18,208 nt of DNA from DASUBN01 sp035465695 (GTDB taxonomy: Bacteria > Pseudomonadota > Gammaproteobacteria > Natronospirales > REEB76). The position numbers were made by a program, and so were the translations under genes. Location of the stretch: positions 1 through 18,208 of the forward strand of contig DATIVR010000034.1 of the NCBI GenBank assembly GCA_035465695.1. Direction: 5' to 3'. The notes beneath the pieces are model-generated. The model was not told where the DNA came from and made no database searches. It worked only from the letters and a program-made list of their open reading frames with translations. This document shows positions 1-5,192 of the stretch, one piece after another; position 1 is the stretch's first letter, and each line of letters begins with the position of its first letter.

Positions 1-239
1 AACACCACCTCGGTATCGCTGGCCTGCTTATGGATGTCGCGGGCCGCGTCGATGCCGTTCAAGAGCGGCATGCCGATATCCAGCACGGCGATGCTGGGGT
101 TGAGTTGCCGCGACATGCGCACGGCTTCATGACCGTCGGAGGCCTCGCCGACCACGTCGAATCCCTCCCTTTCGAGAAGGGCGCGTAATCCTTGGCGGAA
201 CATCGGATGATCGTCTGCCAGCAAAATGGTCTGCATCAT
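1..239 (-). CDS. NarL/FixJ-type response regulator, receiver domain (partial)
   Basis: The reading frame begins MMQTILLADDHPMFRQGL and runs off the left edge after about 79 codons, so only the receiver domain is present. The acidic pair is in LLADDHP, and the phospho-acceptor Asp is in the AVLDIGMP stretch. The LADDHPMFRQGLRALLE opening is typical of NarL/FixJ/LuxR-type regulators, so a C-terminal LuxR-type helix-turn-helix is expected beyond the edge but not seen. The start ATG at 239 overlaps the TGA of the histidine kinase as ATGA, and a second ATG follows directly at 236. The two genes are therefore translationally coupled and are very probably a cognate pair. It is the last visible gene of the rsbR-S-T-X operon and the likely transcriptional output of that pathway. 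Its targets are unknown; the inverted repeats upstream of rsbR are candidates. Confidence 0.93.
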   Translation of the reverse strand, partial: MMQTILLADDHPMFRQGLRALLEREGFDVVGEASDGHEAVRMSRQLNPSIAVLDIGMPLLNGIDAARDIHKQASDTEVV

Positions 240-1180
240 AAGTTGCTCCCAAGGGGAATGCTGACGCGCAGCTCTGTCCCCGATCCTGGTTTGGAACTCA
301 TTTCGAAGGCGCCATGCAGGCTGCTGATCCGCTCGCGGATGCCGAGGAGGCCGAGCCCCTTGGCTCCAGGCTCGCCGGCGCCTTCCTTCTTCTGCGTGTT
401 GATGCCGGTACCGTCATCCTTGACGGTACAGTTCACCAAGCCTTGCTCAATCCAGATCCTGACCCAGACGGTCTTCGCCTGGGCATGTTTAGTCACGTTA
501 TTCAACGCTTCCTGGACGGTGCGGTACAGGGCGGTCTCGATGGGCTGAGGCAGGCGGCCGCGCTCGGCAATGAAATTCTCTATCTCGATCCTGAGGCCGG
601 CCCGCTTGCGGAAACCATCCGATAGGAACTGCAGCGCAGGCATCAGCCCCAGTTGGTCCAGGATTGGAGGACGCAACTCGTGGGATAGGCGGCGCAACTG
701 GTCGGACACCATGTCCAGCTGTTCGCAGATACGCGCTGTATGGGAGCGCACGGCATCCGGCGGCTGGAGCCGCTGGATCTCCGCCAGCTCTAGATAGACG
801 GAGGCGAGGAGCTGTGCGGCCTCATCATGGAGCGTATGGGCGATACGCTTGGCCTCATCTTCGAGGATGCTGTTGAGACGCCGTAGCGCGGCATTGGCCT
901 CGCGGTTGCCTATCTGCATCATCTCGAAAGGTGCCATGCTCTCGAGCAGGAAATGGTGGGAGTCGTCGAGCTGTTGGAGCGCATGGCCGTTGGCCTTCTG
1001 CAGCAGCCCTGATACCGCGTTCTGGTGGATGTTGACCAGTCCTAGCAGCCCGATGCCGGAGTCGAGGGCCTGGCGGCCCAGCTCGTAAGCCTGGAGCAGA
1101 GGAGCCTCGCCGCCGTGCGTGAGGTATTCCTGGAGAGCCAGCCGGTAGCTCTCGTCCAGATCCTGGGTTCCGGCGTGCAC
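236..1180 (-). CDS. NarX-type sensor histidine kinase with RsbU-like N-terminal domain
   Basis: This is a cytoplasmic histidine kinase of the HisKA_3/HATPase_c class with no membrane segment. From a GTG start at 1180 it has 314 residues. Roughly residues 10-70 (YRLALQEYL ... LLQAYELGRQALDSGI ... LVNIHQNAV) resemble the N-terminal domain of the phosphatase RsbU, which binds RsbT in Bacillus. The dimerisation helix has the phospho-acceptor His about residue 118 (IAHTLHDEAAQ). The ATPase domain shows an N box (QEALNNVTKHA), G1 (KDDGTGI) and G2 (GLGLLGIRERI). The frame is open to an ATG at 1255, but those 25 extra residues lie antiphase to the conserved end of the upstream phosphatase; GTG at 1180, four bases after that gene's stop, fits better. 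Neither start has a clear ribosome site. It probably phosphorylates the adjacent NarL-type regulator, and activation by RsbT is an inference from domain and context. Confidence 0.9.
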   Translation of the reverse strand: MHAGTQDLDESYRLALQEYLTHGGEAPLLQAYELGRQALDSGIGLLGLVNIHQNAVSGLLQKANGHALQQLDDSHHFLLESMAPFEMMQIGNREANAALRRLNSILEDEAKRIAHTLHDEAAQLLASVYLELAEIQRLQPPDAVRSHTARICEQLDMVSDQLRRLSHELRPPILDQLGLMPALQFLSDGFRKRAGLRIEIENFIAERGRLPQPIETALYRTVQEALNNVTKHAQAKTVWVRIWIEQGLVNCTVKDDGTGINTQKKEGAGEPGAKGLGLLGIRERISSLHGAFEMSSKPGSGTELRVSIPLGSNL

Positions 1181-1184
1181 GGTC

Positions 1185-1787
1185 TCAGCCCAGGTATCGG
1201 ACGACCAGCGCCAGCGCGTCGTCGGTCTGCTTGCAATAGCGATGGATGATGTCATCGGCTATCTCATTGACAGGGCTGTCGATACGGACCTGTTCGGCGA
1301 AATCCGGGGCCACGCCATCCGTGGCGAATATCACCATGTCGCCCGCCTGAACGCGGGTCACCGCCGTCTGCAAGGAAGGCAGCCGTTGGCCGACGACGCC
1401 GGGCCGCAACAGGAGGTTCTGCCGCAGGTATCCCTTCTGGTTGCCACGCAAGAGCAAGCGTCCCTCCACGTTGCCTATACCCAGCCAGGTGAGAGTGCCT
1501 TCCCGGCCATCGAAAGCAGCCAGGTTCATGACCGCGCCGCGGCTGCCGATCAGGGCAGTATGGCAGCGTTTCATGAGATCGGTCAGGGCCTCGCCGCGGG
1601 GGGCCTGGCGGATGCATGCGACCGCCCGTTCTGCGGCCTCTGCGGCCTCGCCTCCGTGTCCCACGCCGTCGATGACGGCGATGACAGCGCCGTGGGGCGT
1701 ATGCACCACCACGTGACGGTCACCGCATTCCTGCTGTCCCGGCAGCGTGAAGGCCGCCGAGGCCGCTTCGATTCCTCCTTCTGTCAT
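1185..1787 (-). CDS. rsbX: RsbX-like PP2C/SpoIIE-family serine phosphatase
   Basis: This is a 200-residue single-domain phosphatase, the same size as Bacillus RsbX. Metal-binding acidic motifs of the PP2C/SpoIIE fold are visible: GD near residue 22, VIDGVGHG at 38-45, FATDGVAPD at 154-162 and TDDALALVV at 188-196. In the known stressosome cycle RsbX removes phosphates placed by RsbT on RsbR and RsbS and so resets the complex. The start chosen is the ATG at 1787, which overlaps the rsbT stop by one base (TAATG). An in-frame ATG at 1799 is possible; longer forms would only reread rsbT. There is no sensor or partner-switching domain, which argues for an RsbX feedback role and against an RsbU-type output phosphatase. 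The histidine kinase follows directly downstream. Confidence 0.88.
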   Translation of the reverse strand: MTEGGIEAASAAFTLPGQQECGDRHVVVHTPHGAVIAVIDGVGHGGEAAEAAERAVACIRQAPRGEALTDLMKRCHTALIGSRGAVMNLAAFDGREGTLTWLGIGNVEGRLLLRGNQKGYLRQNLLLRPGVVGQRLPSLQTAVTRVQAGDMVIFATDGVAPDFAEQVRIDSPVNEIADDIIHRYCKQTDDALALVVRYLG

Positions 1788-2245
1788 TACTGCAGCCATT
1801 TCTTGGCCGTGACTGTGGTGCCCTTGTCGGTGCCGGTATCGATATAGAACTCGTCCACCATGCGACGCACACCGCAAAGGCCGAGTCCGAGACCGCCCGA
1901 CGTGGAATACCCGCCCACCAACGCACGCTGCACGTCCGGGATACCGGGACCATTGTCGCGGCTGATGATCACGACACCGCGACGGCCTTCGCCGCCCGCG
2001 GTCTTCTCAAGCACGATCTCACCGGACTGTGCATAGAGCACGATGTTGCGGGCCAACTCGGAGATGATGGTGGCTATCAGCGTGGACTCGGTCTGCGAGA
2101 AACCGGTCTCCATCGCCAGTTCGCGGCCATGCTGGCGCGCAGTGACGATGTCCATCACCGTCCTGATGGGGATGACAGCCTTCTCCTTCACTGGCCCCGT
2201 CGCCTCGCTTCCGTTCTGAGGTGATGGTTCGTTGCGATTGTTCAT
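1787..2245 (-). CDS. rsbT: Serine/threonine-protein kinase RsbT (stressosome switch kinase)
   Basis: This is a 152-residue GHKL-fold kinase. The N box ISELARNIVLYA (Asn about 67), the G1 box SRDNGPGIPD (Asp 97) and the glycine-rich lid GGLGLGLCGVRR (118-128) are all intact, so it should bind ATP. In the characterised system RsbT is held by the RsbR/RsbS complex, phosphorylates both when a signal arrives, and is released to activate a partner carrying an RsbU-type N-terminal domain. Relative to the Bacillus protein it has an N-terminal extension of about 20 polar residues. ATG at 2245 overlaps the rsbS TGA by four bases (ATGA), and its own stop overlaps the next start, so translation is coupled on both sides. 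The short size, the E-L-A-R-N N box and the neighbouring STAS proteins separate it from RsbW/SpoIIAB anti-sigma factors. Confidence 0.93.
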   Translation of the reverse strand: MNNRNEPSPQNGSEATGPVKEKAVIPIRTVMDIVTARQHGRELAMETGFSQTESTLIATIISELARNIVLYAQSGEIVLEKTAGGEGRRGVVIISRDNGPGIPDVQRALVGGYSTSGGLGLGLCGVRRMVDEFYIDTGTDKGTTVTAKKWLQ

Positions 2246-2628
2246 CTAGTTCCCGGTGGGGGCCCGACGCTGGTGCGTTTGGGCCTCGCATCGAGGTAAG
2301 CCAAGCCTTCTTCCAGGTCGAGTGCGGTGGGCACGCCTTCCAGGCTGAGTCCCAGTTGCACCATGGAGAAGGCCACCTCTGGCTGGATGCCGACGATGAC
2401 CGTGTCGGCGCCGCGCAACCGGATCATGTGTGCCATGTCCCGCAGCGTGCGCACCGAGAACGAGTCCATCACGTCCAGACCGGTCACGTCGAGGATCACG
2501 CCCACCGAACGGAACCGGCCAACTTGCGCCACCAAGCGGTCGCGCAGGTTCACCAGGTCCTGGTCTGTCAGCACGGCTTGTACCGACGCGATCAGGTAAT
2601 TGCGTTGTTTCAGGATAGGGACTTCCAC
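2242..2628 (-). CDS. rsbS: Stressosome scaffold protein RsbS (STAS domain)
   Basis: This is a 128-residue stand-alone STAS-domain protein. It opens MEVPILKQRNYLIASVQ and contains VILDVTGLDVMDSFSVRTL, in which Ser 56 (after Asp 55) aligns with the serine of Bacillus RsbS phosphorylated by RsbT. It then has TVIVGIQPEVAFSMVQLGL and TALDLEEGLAYL, both characteristic of RsbS. The protein co-assembles with RsbR into the stressosome and sequesters RsbT until phosphorylated. The start is a GTG at 2628, preceded by AAAGGGGAT at suitable spacing and 15 bases after the rsbR stop. About 15 C-terminal residues rich in Pro, Gly and Arg extend beyond the usual family end. The stop overlaps the rsbT start. 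Confidence 0.93.
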   Translation of the reverse strand: MEVPILKQRNYLIASVQAVLTDQDLVNLRDRLVAQVGRFRSVGVILDVTGLDVMDSFSVRTLRDMAHMIRLRGADTVIVGIQPEVAFSMVQLGLSLEGVPTALDLEEGLAYLDARPKRTSVGPPPGTR

Positions 2629-2643
2629 GTCCGATCCCCTTTG

Positions 2644-3567
2644 TTATTCAGCTTGTTCGGCGCGCGGTACCAGCACGACCTTGTAACCCAGCAGCTTCTC
2701 CGCCTCTTCGATGCCGCCTTGCAGGTCGCCCACCGTAGCCATCTTGCCGAGGTCCACGCCGATGGTGACGAGGGTCTGCGCCAGTTCGGGCGCGAGGCCC
2801 GTGACGATCACGTCGGCGCCCACCAGTCGCGCAGCTTCCACGGTCTGCACCAGGTGGTTCGCCACTGCGGCGTCCACCGCCGGCACACCGGTCAGGTCCA
2901 TCACCACCACCCTTGCGCGGTTGATGCGGATGCCGCGCAGCAACTGCTCGGTGAGCTGCCGGGCGCGTTGCGGGTCGAGGATGCCGATGATGGGCAGGAT
3001 GAGGAGTCGTTCGCGCACCGCCAACACCGGCGTGGACAGCTCGCGGATGGCTTCCTGTTGCTGGCGGATGATGCGTTCGCGTTCCTGCACGAAGCCCACC
3101 GCCACTGTCGTGGCGATGCGGTTCGCCGCAGGTTCGTATGCGTCCAGCACCCGGGTCAGCACCTGCTGGTTCTGGCCGTACTTGGAGAACAAGGAGCGCG
3201 CCAGCACGTCGCGCAGCAGCAGCACGATACCCACCACTTCGTGCGTCTCCACGCCTCGGGGGATGATTCGTTCCGACAGGTCGCGCGCATAGGCTTCGAG
3301 GGCTTCGATGGAGCCGGTCTCGAGTGCGCCGAGATAGTTGTCGTATACCGAGCTGGCTTCCGCCATGATTTCTTCGTTGGTCATGGCGGTGAGGAAGCGG
3401 GCGCTCATGATTCGACTGGCCCATACCTCACGGAGCTGGGTGCGGTTCTGGCGCAGGTGCGCTACCAGCTCGCGCAGTACCTCGGCATGGGATTCGTCGT
3501 GGGCTTGTCCACCGGTGATCTCCGGCGAGAGCTGTCGGCCGCGGCCTTTGCCTTTGTCGTCAACCAT
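2644..3567 (-). CDS. rsbR: RsbR-family stressosome sensor (RsbRD-like N-domain plus STAS)
   Basis: The protein has 307 residues from an ATG at 3567, preceded by AAGGAGAGA at optimal spacing. The frame stays open upstream to 3738, but that part runs through the promoter region and is rejected. Residues about 26-165 form an all-helical variable domain resembling the RsbRD-type sensor domain, without a recognisable cofactor site. A charged linker helix (ERERIIRQQQEAIRELSTPV) leads to a STAS domain at about 180-300. Family landmarks are LPIIGILDPQRARQL, VVVMDLTGVPAVDAAVANHL and DLQGGIEEAEKLLG. By analogy RsbR proteins and RsbS build the stressosome that senses stress and captures RsbT. Pro 199 and Ala 233 stand where Bacillus RsbRA carries phospho-threonines 171 and 205, by alignment from memory, so regulation by phosphorylation would differ. 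It is the first gene of the operon. Confidence 0.92.
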   Translation of the reverse strand: MVDDKGKGRGRQLSPEITGGQAHDESHAEVLRELVAHLRQNRTQLREVWASRIMSARFLTAMTNEEIMAEASSVYDNYLGALETGSIEALEAYARDLSERIIPRGVETHEVVGIVLLLRDVLARSLFSKYGQNQQVLTRVLDAYEPAANRIATTVAVGFVQERERIIRQQQEAIRELSTPVLAVRERLLILPIIGILDPQRARQLTEQLLRGIRINRARVVVMDLTGVPAVDAAVANHLVQTVEAARLVGADVIVTGLAPELAQTLVTIGVDLGKMATVGDLQGGIEEAEKLLGYKVVLVPRAEQAE

Positions 3568-3709
3568 TTTTCTCTCCTTGTTCGTCTGGCCGGTCGCGGC
3601 AGGATTGCGCCGGATGATTCCTGGAGGACGCTCGACACGGCGGCACGGTACGCCACTGTTCGCTGACGATGCGCGGTTTCCGGCAAGCTCCGGAGATATT
3701 ACAAAGACC

Positions 3710-3738
3710 CGTACCGTGCATCCACGCGCATATGTCAA
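3710..3738 (-). promoter_or_regulatory. Candidate rsbR promoter
   Basis: On the minus strand a perfect -35 TTGACA lies at 3738-3733. With 17-bp spacing the -10 would be GGTACG at 3715-3710, a poor match. A better hexamer, TAATAT near 3701-3696, has only a weak -35 partner. A weak -10 under a strong -35 could suit regulated initiation. The rsbR leader would be about 130 nt. Confidence 0.4.
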
Positions 3739-3763
3739 GAAGGCTCATTCAGACGACATATGC
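3728..3763. repeat. Inverted repeat GCATATGTC...GACATATGC over the rsbR -35
   Basis: Two perfect 9-bp arms, GCATATGTC (3728-3736) and GACATATGC (3755-3763), are separated by 18 bp. Dyad centres are 27 bp apart, between two and three helical turns. The left arm overlaps the TTGACA hexamer of the candidate rsbR promoter, so a dimeric protein bound here would interfere with or assist RNA polymerase. The cognate protein is unknown. Confidence 0.5.
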
Positions 3764-3885
3764 TCAGCTTCTATCCGCAGCAAAAGAGGGAAACCGATCC
3801 CTTCACGGATCTTCCCCGGCTGCCGCTTTGCTTGACTCCCGCTTGAGGTCCCTCAGGTGGATGCAAACGTTAACGAGGGGAGGAC

Positions 3886-3920
3886 CCCTATAGGAATAGG
3901 GTAAATACCCTAAATAGGTA
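3886..3920. promoter_or_regulatory. Cluster of overlapping inverted repeats (TACCCTA-type half-sites)
   Basis: In 35 bp there are three nested dyads: CCCTAT (3886-3891) with ATAGGG (3896-3901); TAGGGTA (3897-3903) with TACCCTA (3906-3912) around AA; and TACC (3906-3909) with GGTA (3917-3920). The half-site TACCTAT on the minus strand (3920-3914) fits the NarL heptamer TACYYMT, which suggests binding by a NarL/LuxR-type regulator such as the one ending this operon. The central GGTAAATACC also occurs at 5080-5089. It lies about 150 bp upstream of the candidate rsbR promoter. Confidence 0.5.
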
Positions 3921-3952
3921 GCAAGAATGACCCCACGAATCCGGTGTGATCG

Positions 3953-4705
3953 TCAGGACGTGCTGTAACCGGTCACCCATTCAGGCAGGATATCGAAGCG
4001 GAAACCCACGTTGCGCACGGTGATGATGAATTGGCCCGCGGAGCCCAGTTTGCGGCGCAGGCGGCCGATATGCACGTCCACAGTGCGTGTATCGAGGCCA
4101 TGGATGGTGGCGTGGGACCATGCTTTCTGCAGGAGGAAGTCCCGCGTCAGCGCCCGTCCCTTGGCTTCCAACAATACCTGCAGGAGCCGGAATTCCTTCT
4201 TGGTGAGCTCTACGGGATCCCCTGAGACCTTCACAGTCCACCGGTCCAGGTCCATGTCGATGGGTCCGGCCCGCAGACGCTCGCCCGGTGTCACGGCTTG
4301 CAGTGCGCGGCGTGCGATAGCCTTGATGTGCGCCACCAGAAGGTCCAGATCCAGGGGCCGGGTGACGCAGTCGTCCGCGCCGGTCTCCAGCGCAGCGATG
4401 TTCTCGGTGCGGCTGTCGGTCTCGGTGACCATGATGATCGGGATCGCGGCGGTGGCGGGGTCCTCGCGCAAGCGACGGACGGCTTCCAGGCCGCCGGCAT
4501 CGGGGAGGGATGCGTCGAGGATCACCAGGTCAGGCCGTTCCGCCTGGATACTGTTCAGCATCTCATCGTCATCGTGCACGGCGACGGTGTCGAAATGCAG
4601 TTGCTTGAGCGCCGAATATTCGATGCTGGTAAGGTCGGCATCGCCACTGGCTATGAGTGCCTTCAAATTGGCCTGTAATGGCGGTGATGAGCTTCGGGGA
4701 TCCAC
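3953..4705 (-). CDS. OmpR/PhoB-family response regulator with degenerate receiver
   Basis: The protein has 250 residues from a GTG at 4705, with GGGAG eight bases upstream. The frame is open further to 5035 but would cross a terminator hairpin, so that part is rejected. The receiver (about 13-135) keeps the phospho-acceptor Asp 64 in LVILDASLPDAGG and the Thr of MVTETD. The acidic pair is replaced: where DD is expected the sequence is ALIASGDAD (Ser 20, Gly 21). The usual Lys before Pro is Arg 116 in VTRPLD. The C-terminal winged helix (about 145-242) is intact, with ELTKKEFRLLQVLLE, DTRTVDVHIGRLRRKL and VRNVGFRFD. It should bind DNA, while normal Mg-dependent phosphorylation is doubtful. No histidine kinase is adjacent, so it is an orphan here. 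It stands alone on the minus strand, so its terms of expression are unclear. Confidence 0.88.
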   Translation of the reverse strand: MDPRSSSPPLQANLKALIASGDADLTSIEYSALKQLHFDTVAVHDDDEMLNSIQAERPDLVILDASLPDAGGLEAVRRLREDPATAAIPIIMVTETDSRTENIAALETGADDCVTRPLDLDLLVAHIKAIARRALQAVTPGERLRAGPIDMDLDRWTVKVSGDPVELTKKEFRLLQVLLEAKGRALTRDFLLQKAWSHATIHGLDTRTVDVHIGRLRRKLGSAGQFIITVRNVGFRFDILPEWVTGYSTS

Positions 4706-4859
4706 TCTCAATACTCCCGCCGCGGGGAGGCGACGAGTTGCCTGGAATCCGGCGGCGGCGGATTTCCTGCGTATATGCAGATTAGGGAGGCATTTGCGAG
4801 CCGGGAAGTGGGTGAACGCCTGAATGTGTGCGGAAATCGACCCGAAGTTTCCAGGAACG

Positions 4860-4874
4860 CCGATAGGTATAATC
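4860..4874 (+). promoter_or_regulatory. Promoter with perfect TATAAT, same motif as the glycosyltransferase promoter
   Basis: The 15-mer CCGATAGGTATAATC contains a perfect -10 at 4868-4873. It is repeated with one change at 5143-5157. No good -35 lies 16-18 bp upstream (AAGTTT at 17 bp). A transcript would start near 4880 and read into the hairpin-rich segment, not into a gene. Confidence 0.5.
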
Positions 4875-4899
4875 CACGACTGGACGACACCGGTTCCCC

Positions 4900-4928
4900 A
4901 AAAAGAAACGCCTCTTTCGAGGCGTTTC
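4900..4928 (-). terminator. Intrinsic terminator, minus strand
   Basis: The perfect 10-bp stem GAAACGCCTC/GAGGCGTTTC closes on a GAAA tetraloop when read on the minus strand, followed by TTTTT (4904-4900). On the plus strand there is no T-run. No minus-strand gene lies upstream before 5192, so it would end a non-coding transcript. Confidence 0.65.
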
Positions 4929-5054
4929 AGTCGATCCTGGTGATAGGGAGGATCACCCGGACCGGAAGCCGTGACGTTGCATCCCGGCTTGCGGCCGATG
5001 GGGAGCATCAGCCGTTTGAACCGTGAGGGGTGCACGGTTCGGAGGTAATTTTGG

Positions 5055-5073
5055 CGGCCCTGGGCCGTTTTTT
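5055..5073 (+). terminator. Intrinsic terminator, plus strand
   Basis: CGGCC and GGCCG pair around a CTG loop (5055-5067) and are followed by six T residues (5068-5073). The stem is short but all G-C. It would end a plus-strand transcript started near 4880. The T-run is also the A-rich flank of a possible minus-strand -10 (TATAAA, 5076-5071). Confidence 0.5.
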
Positions 5074-5075
5074 AT

Positions 5076-5093
5076 ATGAGGTAAATACCTCAT
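5076..5093. promoter_or_regulatory. 18-bp palindrome ATGAGGTAAATACCTCAT, putative operator
   Basis: Perfect 8-bp arms ATGAGGTA and TACCTCAT flank a central AA. The core GGTAAATACC (5080-5089) is identical to the one at 3900-3909 upstream of rsbR. It lies in the -10/-35 spacer of a possible minus-strand promoter for the small RNA and about 60 bp upstream of the glycosyltransferase -10. Confidence 0.55.
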
Positions 5094-5142
5094 TCCATAA
5101 TTGGTTATCCCCGACTTTAGCTGCCTGCGGAGTCAAACCGAC

Positions 5143-5157
5143 CCGATAGGCATAATC
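5143..5157 (+). promoter_or_regulatory. Glycosyltransferase promoter -10 region
   Basis: CCGATAGGCATAATC matches the promoter motif at 4860-4874 in 14 of 15 positions, with the -10 CATAAT at 5151-5156. Transcription would start near 5163, about 30 nt before the ATG at 5193. No consensus -35 is seen. Confidence 0.5.
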
Positions 5158-5192
5158 ATGTTGCAGGATCTTCCACCGTTCCACGGGCGCGC

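Larger units (their letters stand above)
3568..3952. other. Intergenic region upstream of rsbR (385 bp)
   Basis: No supportable gene lies here. It separates the OmpR-type regulator stop from rsbR, both on the minus strand. It holds a candidate rsbR promoter with a perfect TTGACA, a 9-bp inverted repeat over that -35, a weak GATCC/GGATC hairpin near 3797-3812, the palindrome CGTTAACG (3868-3875), and a dense group of AT-rich inverted repeats at 3886-3920. No hairpin followed by a T-run is seen on the minus strand, so I cannot name a terminator for the upstream regulator. Confidence 0.7.
4878..5073. ncRNA. Candidate structured small RNA locus, strand unresolved
   Basis: About 195 bp fold into consecutive hairpins: GAAACGCCTC/GAGGCGTTTC (4905-4928); GGTGAT/ATCACC (4939-4957); AAGCCG/CGGCTT (4966-4990); CGGC-GATG/CATC-GCCG (4992-5014); GAACCGTG/CACGGTTC (5018-5040). 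CCGGTTCC (4890-4897) can pair with GGACCGG (4959-4965). Three apical loops share a motif: AGGGAGG, GGGAG and AGGGGTG on plus, hence CCTCCCT, CTCCC and CACCCCT on minus. Read on plus, with TATAAT upstream and a T6 terminator at 5073, GGA-bearing loops recall CsrA-titrating RNAs. Read on minus, with TATAAA at 5076-5071 and a GAAA-tetraloop terminator ending near 4900, the C-rich loops plus a free ACCTCC recall small RNAs that mask Shine-Dalgarno sites. I do not recognise a named family. Terminator-like hairpins between divergent genes are the main argument for a separate transcript. Confidence 0.5.
4706..5192. other. Divergent intergenic region with structured element (487 bp)
   Basis: This lies between the OmpR-type regulator (minus) and the glycosyltransferase (plus). 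Short open frames on both strands lack ribosome sites and cross hairpins, so I reject them. The stretch 4868-5093 holds a candidate non-coding RNA with promoters and a terminator-like hairpin on each strand, and the 18-bp palindrome at 5076-5093. The glycosyltransferase promoter is at 5143-5157. Between 4706 and 4860 I see only the GGGAG ribosome site of the regulator and a near-palindrome CTGCGTATATGCAG (4767-4780). Confidence 0.75.

Noticed and set aside
2221..3666. Open frame of 481 codons on the plus strand opposite rsbR and rsbS
   Set aside because: It is His/Gln-rich antisense sequence without recognisable domains, opposite clear STAS genes.
4775..5026. Plus-strand frame of 83 codons in the RNA locus
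   Set aside because: No ribosome site, starts upstream of the TATAAT promoter, and reads through all stems; no family resemblance.
4706..5035. N-terminal extension of the OmpR-type regulator up to an ATG at 5035
   Set aside because: The extra 110 codons cross a perfect terminator hairpin and other stems and have no homology pattern; GTG 4705 has a ribosome site.
4878..5073. tRNA, 4.5S, 6S or tmRNA gene
   Set aside because: None of the conserved arms (T-loop GGTTCGAATCC, SRP GGAAG loop with its partner, tmRNA ends) is present, and 5' and 3' ends do not pair as in 6S RNA.
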